Assembly (NCBI GenBank): GCA_922989275.2
Contig: OV277864.1
Span: 1,922,001-1,986,000, forward strand
Length of the DNA: 64,000 bases
Direction: 5' to 3'
DNA from: Gari tellinella
Lineage: Eukaryota; Mollusca; Bivalvia; Cardiida; Psammobiidae
In this document: one piece after another, positions 32,301 through 40,801 of the stretch
Position numbering within the stretch: position 1 is the first letter of the stretch
Layout of the letters: the number at the start of each line of letters is the position of its first letter
Made by a program: the position numbers and the translations under genes
The notes under the pieces: model-generated
The model's input: only the letters and a program-made list of their open reading frames with translations
Databases searched by the model: none
What the model was told of the DNA's origin: nothing

Positions 32301-34335
32301 TATCCTTGTCTACCATTAGGTGCATTATGTTTTACTTTCAAGCTGCTTTAAGTGGTCTCTTGTCGTCACAGCTAGAAGCAGGCTGTGGGCTAATGGGTTA
32401 AAAAGCAAGGTGATCGTAAAACAGATAGCTCCTTGCTTTAAGCTGTCACCTGTATGTTATGAAATCAGTAAGCATTGTTTTAGTGGTCATAATAGAGAGG
32501 GTTCACTGTATTAGAACATGAAAACAGTGGGAAAAGAATTTAATGTTTAACTTACATCACTATAAATCCTGTGTATCTCTGTACCTCATCCATGATGGGT
32601 TTCACGATGGTTGCATACACTGTCTGGCCATAGTAGGTCTTCAGAACATGATACATTACACCCAGTATAACCAATATGGTAACAACCAGAAGTCTGACAG
32701 ATGGCTCATCACCAAAACGGTACCTAATGGTAATAATAAAAAAATAAAATATTCTAATAATTACCAAATAAACAGGATCTGATATCAGGAGTCATTTTAG
32801 ACAAACTTTTATCAGAACATAAGTCTTGAGACTTTACATTATAATAAAGTGATTCATTGGACAACTGAGTCAAAATATTTTAGATGAGATTTTCAGTTAT
32901 AAAAGCTCATGACTGATAATGATTTGTGTTTATCAACAAGAAAAACAGTTTTTATTTAGAATGATTGACGTATCGTTGTAAATAAATACAATTAAAAGAG
33001 TTAAATACTGTCAATGAAATTTGTCTTGTATGGCCGTTTCAATTTAAATGGGTTTGTCTATATTGGATTTAACCAATTACTACATTTGTATGGTTGTAAA
33101 CTGTTTAATTTTTTGCATGCTCAATATTTTTTCTTTCGCAAAAATTGTCTTCTGTTACTGTTCTAGAAATGGAAATTTTAAAATTCCTTTTCGAAACAGG
33201 GTCAGTCAGTGTCAAACAATTTGAATCTTGATGAAAAAACGTGAAATATGCGTGTCTCATCTGGATCCAAACTGTTTGCAAATTAAGGCAATGACCATTT
33301 GGCCATTAGCATGCTTACATAGGTTTGTCAATATTGGATTACCTGAAGGCCACTGCAAGGTAAACGAAGTACAACAGTACGATAAAACCAATTGCAGCCA
33401 GCTTTATGGGTCGTTTGTGAACCTGGTAAAAATGAGTCATTGTCAGACGGATGTACACCATTCCCTGAAATGGCGACCATGCATGTGCGAATCTTGACAC
33501 CCCTTCAAATCGGACCAGAGGGTCATCCCAATGCTTCTCTGCTTGGTTCATTTCAAGGTTGATCTCCTGAAAAACCATTAGGATGTAATGAATAAGACGT
33601 CTCCTACCTGTTTAATATTGGAAATTTTATGGCAAATGAGTCTCCTTCTATTTAAAGTGTCTGCAATCTGTAATATATATAAGCTATAAACTGTCGGTAC
33701 ATGGCATTAAGATACAGAAAAAAATCACCAAATGGATGATCGACTTTAACTCATTTCTCCATTAATATGTTTTTACCTTTTAAATTCATTCCTCCGCTTC
33801 AGCAAATGATTCCATTTTATACAATTAAGAATAATCAACAGAAGAAAAATGTCCTATATTCTAGTAGATGATACAGTGGAGAATCTGTTATTCTTTCCCA
33901 ATAAACGCGTTTACGCTAAAACTATTATTTGCAGTGCAAACAGTTTGGAGCCAGATCAGACGCCGGGTAACCCGGCGTCTGATCAAGCTCCAAACTGTTT
34001 GCCACCAAGATAAACAAGAATTATCAGAATTGTCCAAAAGTTGTTCTTTTCTACGTTTTAGTGCTTTGCGTTTGCGTACGTTTGCGTTTAAACGGGAAAG
34101 AATAACAGATTCTCCACTGTAGCTTAAAGCAGGCTGAAAATATAGAAGAAATTGAAATTGTAATTTTACGATCCATACAGGAGAGTTTTGAAATTTTGTG
34201 ACTGGATACCTTTCTTGGAATGTCTTCTACTGCATGTGATGAGTTTGTCTCTATGGAAACATTAGGTGTCACATCAGTGTTAATGGAGTCATTTACACCA
34301 AGGAATGAGTCCGCCTCTATTGAAGTATCTGCCAT
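20292..34335 (-). CDS. SLC28A: Concentrative nucleoside transporter, SLC28/CNT family
   Basis: Sodium-coupled nucleoside uptake carrier of the plasma membrane, about 635 residues (vertebrate CNTs 649-691). Exons in transcript order: 34210-34335, 33343-33566, 32556-32723, 29990-30134, 29516-29707, 28575-28736, 27361-27486, 27029/27037-27141, 22648-22831, 21101-21367, 20661-20841, 20292-20311. Phases agree at every junction except the eighth-to-ninth. Hallmarks: a hydrophilic acidic N-terminus; multiple membrane helices; VFGETF; the re-entrant hairpin regions; a substrate-site Glu in GWGEAVALIKPLL; ASVMSAPAALAMSKLFYPE; IIEAASSGAVGAI; and GIKTFVNEIIAY, which matches the family signature G-x-K-x3-N-E. 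The C-terminus is very short (GLLGDG after the last helix). The start ATG directly follows an acceptor-like sequence, so a non-coding first exon is likely. SLC28A1, A2 and A3 orthology cannot be separated here. Confidence 0.93.
20661..20841 (-). CDS. SLC28A: SLC28 exon 11: YALCGFSNILALGIMIGALT
   Basis: Matches the conserved CNT CGFAN...GI..GGL segment, followed by APSRKDDIVKVSTRALISGC and the last helix to IAG. Strong donor G/GTATGA. The frame would read on only 19 codons past this donor. Confidence 0.93.
21101..21367 (-). CDS. SLC28A: SLC28 exon 10: GIKTFVNEIIAY signature
   Basis: 89 codons. LICSYLFWPVVFLMGV is a helix, DCFIVGRIVGIKTFVNEIIA carries the CNT signature, and an extracellular-type linker follows (WIVDGNGNYLLYGTN). 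The family consensus has NEFVA; here it is NEIIA, a conservative change. Donor TCA/GTAAGT. Confidence 0.94.
21480..22068. repeat. SLC28 intron 9: three tandem family-A copies
   Basis: Partial copy about 21490-21560, copy 21590-21790, and full copy 21821-22068 (TCAACCCATTAC to AATGGGTTAA). Hairpin arms AAAGCAGAGTGTACC and GTAAAATGCCCATTAAGGCG. Confidence 0.7.
22081..22623 (-). mobile_element. TIR element carrying a tRNA-like gene, copy 2
   Basis: Ends TTTAAAGAGGCTCGCAACCG and CCGGTTGCGAGTCCCTTTAA. It shares, in inverse orientation, the two arms of copy 1 (1059-1574), including AAATATGATCAGTC and TCTTAGTTTTTTA, but carries a different tRNA-like head. Confidence 0.65.
22223..22320 (-). other. 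tRNA-like sequence with A and B boxes
   Basis: B box GGTTCGAATCC (22230-22240); A box region TGGTAGCCGAGG. The acceptor arms GCGCTGGT / ACCAGGGC pair with one mismatch. A long variable arm suggests a Leu/Ser-type ancestor. Confidence 0.5.
22648..22831 (-). CDS. SLC28A: SLC28 exon 9: IIEAASSGAVGAI helix
   Basis: Reads GSGIIEAASSGAVGAISIVA then YILASVIAFVSLLGFVNATL and QWLGERVGLVPPDYPVLSFQ, matching the CNT segment EAASNGA...F(I/V)NA(A/T)L.WLG. Acceptor CTTTCAG, donor CAG/GTAAAA. Confidence 0.93.
24449..24592. repeat. Long palindrome, about 60-bp arms
   Basis: GGGAACAGTCTAACC...GTAGCAGGGAAGACCTTGAG then AACTGTTGCCC, with inverse GGGCAACAGTT...CCTGCTAC...GACTGTTCCC. The inner 31-bp arms are perfect; the outer parts are imperfect. 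Confidence 0.8.
25195..26045. repeat. Family-D copies and a solo GGTGAGC element end
   Basis: 25200-25290 and 25895-26035 are family-D fragments (GTAGACGCATATCACAGGGC; GGACTAGACTTAATTG). 25585-25625 reads CCAGGTGAGCGATTTAGGAC, the right end of the element class at 51418. Confidence 0.5.
26330..26435. repeat. Imperfect palindrome
   Basis: AATATTAAAAGTTAGAAACA...CGCGGCTCGT, with inverse ACGAGCCGCG...TGTTTGTAACTTTGAATATT. Confidence 0.6.
27029..27141 (-). CDS. SLC28A: SLC28 exon 8: SASVMSAPAALA helix
   Basis: Reads APANHLLSASVMSAPAALAM and SKLFYPETRENRQRK. Two donors are possible: AAAG/GTCACA at 27037 (phase 0, does not fit the next exon) or CA/GTGTAA at 27029 (fits, joining VTQ to EGSGIIEAAS). 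If 27037 is used, a short exon of 3n+2 bases is missing between 22.8 and 27.0 kb. Confidence 0.85.
27361..27486 (-). CDS. SLC28A: SLC28 exon 7: substrate-site Glu and FATTAGS segment
   Basis: 42 codons, GEAVALIKPLLVKMSMSELH then TIMTNGFATTAGSTLALYIL. The Glu that contacts ribose in CNT structures is kept. The surrounding motif, normally TEAPLLIRP, is GEAVALIKP here, so the Pro and Thr/Ser are replaced. Confidence 0.93.
28133..28381 (+). mobile_element. Family-B MITE (SLC28 intron 6)
   Basis: ATTCTTTCCCAATAAACACG arm and inverse, core CAGACGCCAGGTAATCCGTA partly decayed. Confidence 0.7.
28575..28736 (-). CDS. SLC28A: SLC28 exon 6: PVIIFFSASISILYYLG helix
   Basis: 54 codons with the family-typical PVIIFF...SILYYLG helix and LGTGAMESLHAALNIFVGW (vertebrate members have TETL...GNIFVG here). 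Donor TGG/GTCAGT. Confidence 0.93.
28865..29100 (-). mobile_element. Family-A MITE, decayed (SLC28 intron 5)
   Basis: CAACCCATCACCCCATTAAT end, hairpin reduced. 29390-29450 nearby is a family-B/G core remnant. Confidence 0.55.
29516..29707 (-). CDS. SLC28A: SLC28 exon 5: Trp-Arg-Pro-Val helix and FVFGETF segment
   Basis: 64 codons, VTWRPVLWGLLLQLLFALIV to DHFFAFS. The stretch SYWGYYLFIWLGDRVKEYL and EFVFGETFRDHFFAF aligns with the family's conserved first re-entrant hairpin approach. Strong donor TCG/GTAAGT. Confidence 0.93.
29990..30134 (-). CDS. SLC28A: SLC28 exon 4: two membrane helices
   Basis: Reads VLTLFVVTVVLLFILIETSL then RRPASLISGIGIIVFTSIMF and FFSHDPRQ. It matches the CNT helix pair joined by an Arg-Pro loop. 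Phase 0 at the 3-prime side. Confidence 0.88.
30125..30545 (-). repeat. Tandem array, about 43-bp unit (SLC28 intron 3)
   Basis: About ten units of ACACAGGCCAAAAACATGTA and CTGAATATATGTACAGT. The same unit resumes at 31925-32030 after two inserted TIR elements. Confidence 0.75.
30549..31402. mobile_element. TIR element with a tRNA-like segment
   Basis: Left end AGTCTGGTCCTATTGACCTG; the right end inverts to AGTCCTAACATATTGACCTG. A minus-strand tRNA-like sequence sits near the centre (B-box-like GGTTCGAATTCC at 30982-30993). Confidence 0.6.
30972..31042 (-). other. tRNA-like sequence, possibly Thr-derived
   Basis: Reading the minus strand: a D-arm-like TAGGTGTGTCGTTACAGCG, a loop TTTGTAA that would place anticodon TGT, then GTCCCGGGTTCGAATTCC. 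The B box carries an extra T and the stems are poor. Confidence 0.4.
31414..31921. mobile_element. TIR element with internal AATTGGGTAT repeats
   Basis: 17-bp perfect inverted ends CAGAGTTGTAGATAAGC / GCTTATCTACAACTCTG, flanked by TACATG on both sides. The interior repeats AATTGGGTAT-like units about eight times. Confidence 0.7.
32027..32510. repeat. Families B, A and E in succession (SLC28 intron 3)
   Basis: 32027-32255 family B (AGTTGACGTTATTCTTTTCC). 32262-32401 family A, right half. 32403-32510 family E with a collapsed hairpin. Confidence 0.6.
32556..32723 (-). CDS. SLC28A: SLC28 exon 3: second helix and following loop
   Basis: Completes Arg across the junction, then YRFGDEPSVRLLVVTILVIL and on to VQRYTGFIVM. 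Strong donor GAT/GTAAGT. The phase (1+167 bases) fits both neighbours. Confidence 0.9.
33343..33566 (-). CDS. SLC28A: SLC28 exon 2: first membrane helix
   Basis: Begins EINLEMNQAEKHW and ends in the hydrophobic AAIGFIVLLYFVYLAVAF. Acceptor TTTTTCAG, donor AG/GTAATC. 224 bp, leaving two bases for the next exon. Confidence 0.9.
33748..34135 (-). mobile_element. Family-A MITE split by a family-B MITE
   Basis: The family-A left part (33748-33871) reads up to GTAGATGA, then an intact family B (33874-34119) flanked by TA, then GCTTAAAGCAGGCTGAAA of family A. The family-B core is GACGCCGGGTAACCCGGCGT. Confidence 0.85.
34210..34335 (-). CDS. SLC28A: SLC28 exon 1 (coding): cytosolic N-terminus
   Basis: 42 codons from ATG (34335-34333) to IPRK, with donor AAG/GTATCC. 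Ser/Asp/Thr-rich with no membrane segment, as expected for the cytosolic tail of CNTs. The bases just upstream (TATATTACAG) look like an acceptor, so transcription probably starts in an upstream untranslated exon. Confidence 0.8.
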
Positions 34336-34353
34336 CTGTAATATAAATTAGAT

Positions 34354-34603
34354 TTAACTCATTCACCCCTGAAACCTTTAATGGAAATTATTTCAATTTC
34401 AAAATAAGTCTAGTTCATTTTGACTAATTAGGGTTGATTAAAGCAATATATTTCAAAATGACAAATAGTGTAGACCCTGACCAGAGGGCTCCTTAAGGAT
34501 TCCTCTGATCATGGTCTACATTGTTTGCATGACAAGTGTAATCCTTACAGGTACACTGTTTGTAAATGACGAGTATACACGTCGCTAGGGTTGAATGTGT
34601 TAA
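34354..34603 (-). mobile_element. Family-D MITE
   Basis: TTAA-bounded. Hairpin CTGACCAGAGGGCTCCTTAA and inverse. Lies 18 bp upstream of the SLC28 coding start. Confidence 0.7.
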
Positions 34604-34639
34604 ACTATTGTTCTTCCTTAAATATGTAATTCCCCCAGT

Positions 34640-35030
34640 TTCTATGCTGTCTTAGCTATAAGATAACTTAAAGTACAAGGAAACCCATAGATTGTTTCTA
34701 TGCTGCCTTCGCTATAAGATAACTTAAAGTACAAGGAAAACCATATATTGTTTCCATGCTGCCTTCGCTATAAGATAACTTAAAGTACAAGGGAACCCAT
34801 ATATTGTTTTCTATGGTGCCTTAGCTATAAGATAACTTTAAGTACAAGAAAACCCATAGTTTGTTTCTATGCTGCCTTCGCTATAAGATAACTTAAAGTA
34901 CAAGGAAACCCATATATTGTTTCTATGCTGCCTTCGCTATAAGATAACTTAAAGTACAAGGAAACCCATAGATTATTCCTATGCTGCCTTAGCTATAAGA
35001 TAACGTTAACTAAGTACAAGGAAACCCAGA
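34640..35030. repeat. Tandem array, 56-bp unit, seven copies
   Basis: Unit includes CTATGCTGCCTTCGCTATAA, GATAACTTAAAGTACAAGG and AAACCCATATATTGTTT. Units are highly similar, so recently expanded. Upstream of SLC28. Confidence 0.9.
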
Positions 35031-35548
35031 AACTGTAAAATTTAAAATACATATTTCATTAAAGGCCAGTCGTTAAAGGTTTTTCTGTACCTTGAAGATA
35101 CATCTACTGGATATAAAAAATCCCAAACATCAAAACTGTGGACGTTTTTCTTAAATCAAAATAAGTTTCATCAGTAAGTACCTAGTTCTGCCGTTCAAGA
35201 CTACAGTGCCATGTTCAAGAAGTTTGAATCCAGATCAATGACGAATTACTGGCGTACATCTGATCTAGATCCACACTGTTGACACTTGTAATGTCCAATG
35301 TTTAATCAGAAAATGCACGCGTGTTTTAGCTTTGACTGAAATCAACAAAATTTACAGTACAGGAGTACCAAAATATTGATGCAAAATAGTACAGTATACA
35401 AACCATGGCAACCAACAATCTTAATTTGTGCACCAAAAAAACACGAAAACGAAAACAGCGCTCCTAGAACAAAGAAATGCAGCACAGAGAAACGGGGATA
35501 TAGAATTTCGACACTGAAATTAGCAAAACATGAAGAATTCAAACTTAC

Positions 35549-35640
35549 CGTAAAATATCAGCGAAGTTTTCTTTACCAGTGCCAACACAATCTCTGGGTG
35601 CAATTAAGATAAGCCTGTGTTTTGTAAGCAGCAGTCTTAT
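35549..35640 (-). other. Candidate untranslated first exon of SLC28
   Basis: On the minus strand a strong donor (ACG/GTAAGTTT, GT at 35548-35547) lies about 1.2 kb upstream of the coding start. The 5-prime limit is a guess. No other donor this good stands out between 34.4 and 36 kb. Confidence 0.3.
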
Positions 35641-35739
35641 TCAATTATACACGCCATATTCCTATAGACTGGCTTCAATGCATGAAATTGCCCACAGACC
35701 TCTGACCTATATTCCATTCTACTACATGTATAGCCCTAA

Positions 35740-36660
35740 CTCTTTCACTACCAACGACGCCAAAACGCGACTTTGCAAACAGTTTGGATCCTGATCAGAC
35801 GCCGCGTTACGCGGCGTTTGATCAGGATCCAAACTATCTGACAATCGTAACGACATTTCTTCAGTCAAAATATCACAAAATCTGACTTTAAAAATATTAC
35901 AGACGACATTAACGATGCAGACGACTTTGGCGGTAAGAGGGTTAAAGCAGACGATAAAACTAGGGAGCGAAAACGTTAATTGCACTGCCAAGCGCGAATA
36001 CACTGACATTTAAAAGCAGTTTGGATCCAGATCAGACGCAAAATATGAGTAAATTGGCGTCTGATCTGGATCCAAACTGTTTAACTCACATGTCGATGTC
36101 TCTTCAGTCAAAATACTTAAAATCTAGATTTGAAAAGTATAAGCAGACGACAAGGTATACTAAGCAGACGATAATGTGTGGCATCCTTATCTTGTCGCAA
36201 TATCGTCTGCTTTGAAATTTGTATTTCTAAAAAGAAGACATTTACAGACAGTTATCACAGTATCGATTCAGATCAGATGCCTCGTTATTGGATCTAAGCT
36301 ATTTACAAATACCAGTCAAATCGCGAGTGGCAGGATAAGGGTTGATAATGAGTTCCTGGTGTTTCCATCCTTTCGGTCTAGTGAACTAACCTGGCCCTAC
36401 CACCATGTCCGATCTTCACAGTGCCGCCAAAGAGCGGATCTAGACTCCTACTTACAGTGTAGAAACTGTTATTCTTTCCCAATAAACGCGTTAAGCTAAA
36501 TGTATAATTTCCATTGCAAACAGTTTGGAGCCAGATCAGACGCCGGGTAACCCAGAGCCTGATCAGGCTCCAAACTATTTGTCGTCAAGGTTAAAATCAA
36601 CATTCAGAATTGTTTGCGTTTTAACGAGAAAGAATATATATAACGTATTCTCCACTGTAC
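35740..36660. repeat. Family-G pair and a family-B copy
   Basis: 35740-35945 family G with hairpin CAGACGCCGCGTTACGCGGC. 36010-36340 a second, looser copy (GATCAGACGCAAAATATGAG). 36457-36659 family B, TA-flanked. Confidence 0.65.
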
Positions 36661-38350
36661 CATTCACATCTATTTAATAGAACTTTGTCGTCTGCATATT
36701 TTTCTTCTACAACTTAGGTTTATTTTGTTACTTTAGTTTTATACTAAAAATTAATGTGAGTCAGTGGTGTACGTAGTTTCCTTTAGGCACTGTAGGCACG
36801 TGCCTATATATTTAGTGTCTGAAGTAGATCTATAAAGATTCATGATTGATAGAGAATACAATGCAGTTAGCTAGAGGTGTTAATAAATTTAACATCCACA
36901 TGTAGTTTGTTTGTTGTTTATTTCAGATCTCCATTATTTTAGATCATTGTCAATAAAGATGTTGATGGAGATCGATTGCTTTTCCCTCGTAGTCAAAACA
37001 AAAAAGCCGCAAAATTCCTTAAAATGTCCGAACAATACAAGAATCAGACGATTTTATTGTAACTTTACCCCCGTATCCTGTTTCTAGTTTTGAAAGACAT
37101 GTAACCACTTAAAGCGGATTCTGTTTTAATTTCAGCATGCATTAAGCTGCAGGATATAGAAAATATTCATGACTTTTCTAAGTGAAACAATCTTCTTTAG
37201 TGGAGGAATAAAACGGCATACAATGTTTCTCGCTACATACAATTGGTATATTAATACACTTGACATGTATATGACAAGATCCTGAATTTCAATATGCACA
37301 TTATAATAAAACAGCAGTAATGATGCGTGTTATTGCCAACAATTACTATGGGGTTGAACTAATACTTCCTGTTGAAATAGTACATAAATGAAAATATAGG
37401 ATAACGGAAAACATACCATAATATTGACATGAACTAAATAAATTTACATTCAAGTTAGACTGGGGAATAGTTATTATGTACTGCGTATGAACATATTTAA
37501 TTTGATTTGATTCGTTATGAACATATTGAATGCTTTCATTTTGATTTACTTATCTGTTTGCATTAGAGAAACAAGTTATAAACGAATTCATATGGGAACT
37601 TTGTAAGGAAGGCATTATTTTGTGCTCTATATAGATATACAGAAACAATTCTTACATGAAAATAGATACTTACGTTTTATATATTTTAAACTTATGTTTC
37701 AAATCTTTTCAATATGGTTATTAAGCGGATTCGACAAGCTATCAAATATCAACCGAAGAAACATGTGCAATTTCCGCTTAAATTAAAAGTACTACGTGTA
37801 TTATCAATTCAGAGTTGGGTTGATGGACAAATTATACCCATATCTACGATACGAACGCGTGTTGACGTTGTTTACTGTTTTACGCATATTGAACATTAGC
37901 GCCGAGTATACTCGTCATTAATAAACAGTGGATAGTGTGAATATTACACTTGTCCTAGACAACAGTGCAGAGCAAGATCAGAGAGCTCTTAAAGAAGCCA
38001 TGTGATCAGGATCTACATTGTTTTGTCACATGCTATATTGTTATAAAAATGCTATGATGCTTTAGAAGAACTTTATGAACGGAACAAGCGCACAGCTATA
38101 GCACACACAGATAAATCGTTTAACCGTATAGCTATATGTACATGATATAGTTGAAAAAGGGGATTTGGTTTTTTATTCTAAATATCATATACAGAGATTA
38201 TAAGGATATAGACTGTTTGTCACTTTACAATATAATGTTAATAGTAGCACCCTATTAAGAGTCAAACATGGATTAAATTGAATTGGAAATTGAAATTGTT
38301 GATTTGAAGTTCCATGGGTCAATGAGTCTGTTTTGAGCGACATAATGTCG
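36661..38350. other. Mostly unclassified AT-rich DNA
   Basis: 37066-37220 is a decayed family-A MITE. 37930-38030 and 38200-38330 are family-D remnants. Nothing coding recognised. Confidence 0.45.
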
Positions 38351-38359
38351 AATTACATA

Positions 38360-38588
38360 CAGTGGAGAATGTGTTATTCTTTCCCAATAAACGCGTTTAC
38401 GCTAAAACTATTATTTGCAGTGCAAACAGTTTGGAGCCAGCTCAAAACTGTTGGCCACCAAGATAAACATGAAATATCAGAATTGTCCAAAAGTTGTTCT
38501 TTTCTACGTTTTAGTGCTTTGCGTTTGCGTACGTTGCGTAACATTAATCTTTGCGTTTAAACGGGAAAGAATAACAGATTCTCCACTG
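38360..38588 (+). mobile_element. Family-B MITE with lost core hairpin
   Basis: TA-flanked with intact ends. The GACGCC palindrome is missing: GCAAACAGTTTGGAGCCAG joins directly to CTCAAAACTGTTGGCC, consistent with deletion at a hairpin. Confidence 0.75.
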
Positions 38589-38937
38589 TACAACCAAAGA
38601 ACAGTCAAATCCTGTGTATTTTGGCCACTCAAAACAATGTGAATGTGCAAACTAATTAGATGACACCTCAATAAGACAAACGATATGAAAAATCACATAT
38701 TATAGAAACTTCCTGCATAAATTTTGATTTGCATTCACTAGTAATGTGTATTGGCAGATATTGTCCGCATTTTATTATAAATGTACTTTTTACTAAATAT
38801 TTTTTAAGATGTTTATAAATTTAACACATAAAAAAATGCATGTCTAGTGATAAGCAGGGTCCATGCAGTTCGTTAAATAACAATTTATTTATGTTCTTCG
38901 TTCACTATGTACAGATAATGTTGATATAAATCAGTGA

Positions 38938-39186
38938 TTAACCCATTACTTCATAAACAGCCTTTTACACTTAAAGTTTTTCCTCCGTTGAAGAAAATAG
39001 TTGCACTTAATACAGTCGTGAATTATATGTACCGTAAGAACTATTTTGTATATCTTAAAATATATGTAGCTTAAAGCATGCTAAAAGTAAAGCAGAATGC
39101 GCCTCAATACACACTATGCTTTATATTCAACCTGCTTTTAGTGGTTAGCCATACTAAAAACTAGAAACAGCCTTTTGTGGTTATAA
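38938..39186 (-). mobile_element. Family-A MITE
   Basis: TTAACCCATTACTTC end. Hairpin CAGAATGCGCC with a diverged partner. Confidence 0.65.
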
Positions 39187-39568
39187 CTCGGCGTATGACT
39201 AGACCTCTTTTTTTTTACATTTTGACATTCGCCAAAATTTGAATTTGAAAGAGTTTGCAGACTATACTTATCAAGCACGCGATATATCCGTAGTGCTAAC
39301 CCTCAAAGCGCATTCCGCCTTGATCAGCCTGATTTAATTAAACTACTGCTTTAAAGCTAGATCTTCCATTTGCTAGGATATAAAAAAAATAACCTCGCTA
39401 TATAGCATAAAGATCTAGGTCTACATCTGCCAGAACTGCCAATACTTTTCAGCAGTGGAAAAATACATTGAAGAAATACAGAGACGTACTTATGGGGTAA
39501 TAGGTTAGAATAGCTTTATATACAGCTAAGTAATGATCTAGTTTGTGTTTACTTTAGTTATATATTAA

Positions 39569-40550
39569 GGACATACGCTACCAATTTGTGTGACACATAG
39601 TAGCTTTTATCGAAGTACGATAATTCAAGCATCGTTACTCATCGGTTACCTCCCGTAGGTACTTTCGGTTTCAAACAATCTCAATTAATCGCGTAATATA
39701 AACGTTAAATACATGGAATTATACTAGGAAAATGAAAGTACGTGAAACTTGGAAAACACTTTATCTAATAAGGCTAAGTTAATAACCCAGAACTTCAGTC
39801 AAATTGAATATATAAGCGTGAACCCGAGAACACATAGAAAAAGCCGTCTGCTTATTAAGGCCATTGGTATATGTATGAAAGTGCCACGAATGAATAACGG
39901 TCGTTATTCATTTGTGAAAGTGTCTATATTTTCAAAAGGAGCATTTTAAGTAATGCGTTTCTACCATTTTCTTATTATTCACACTTATAGCTTTTATTTT
40001 GTTAAGTTTCAACAATTTATTTCGGATAGATTTGGATAGAGTAGGAGTTTTCATTGAATTTGAGCCGAAAACAATTAAGAAAAATGCATATATTTCAGGC
40101 AACGTATATGTCTTGCCGACTCAAAATAAAGCTTATTTTATCTTAACAAACTATACTCTTTGCATCATACTTTTAGTAAGCATCACTTTTTAACTGTTTT
40201 ACTGTTTTTTGTGCCAATTATTACTTTACATCATTTTAGAAAGCCATGATCCTTGATCTGTGTACTCGTCGTCACGTATTTCACAAATGTGTGTTGGCAC
40301 ACTGGTGGTTTATTGCTCGCTTGTGAATAACGCATGCCGACTCTTTGCCGAGAACAGGGAGTAATAACGCTGTTATTACTCCGGCCGTGTCGAGAATGGC
40401 TACATTATACATTTCAAATGGCCATAGACAAAAAAGACCAGTATAACCAATGTTTTTCTTTTTGCCATGGTACTAAGATATGTTTGAAGAAACTATGCTG
40501 ATTTTTTTTTATCGAAATCCTACAGAGTTTTCATTTGGTAGCGTATGTCC
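39569..40550. mobile_element. TTAA-flanked TIR element upstream of COPE
   Basis: Ends GGACATACGCTACCAA and TTGGTAGCGTATGTCC, each bordered by TTAA (39565-39568, 40551-40554), the piggyBac hallmark. Length 982 bp. Two ORFs of 64-66 codons have no recognisable transposase. It contains a GTAATAACAGCGTTATTAC-like palindrome near 40360. Confidence 0.8.
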
Positions 40551-40702
40551 TTAAGGTGAATGGCCAGCGGGCAGCCCGCATCATCTATCGCACTTACTCG
40601 CCCATGTTTTATACATGCGTCTTGCTCTTGTAAAAACGCTTGGCAGTAATATTAAAGCGTCTTTAGATTCAGACGAAAATAACCACGCAATCAATTTTCA
40701 CG
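40551..40702 (+). promoter_or_regulatory. COPE proximal upstream region
   Basis: 152 bp between the TTAA element and the COPE ATG. It starts TTAAGGTGAATGGCCAGCGG, nearly the same as the left end of the TTAA element at 47049. No TATA box at a convincing distance. Confidence 0.4.
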
Positions 40703-40801
40703 ATGGCAGACAGAGATTCAATTGACGAATTATTTGATATAAGGACTTCTTACTACATTGGGAATTATCAACATTGCATAAATGAAGCCCCTAAATTGAA
40801 G
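40703..40801 (+). CDS. COPE: COPE exon 1
   Basis: 33 codons, [20 protein letters not shown] to APKLK, phase 0. Too short for a routine ORF scan. Donor AAG/GTAATA. Confidence 0.95.

Noticed and set aside
33868..34122. 84-codon ORF with near-copies at 17650-17955 and 38333-38642
   Set aside because: Identical peptides arise wherever a family-B MITE is present, so it is repeat-derived and not a gene family.
34640..35030. CRISPR-like direct repeats
   Set aside because: The units are contiguous, with no unique spacers, in an animal genome; an ordinary minisatellite.
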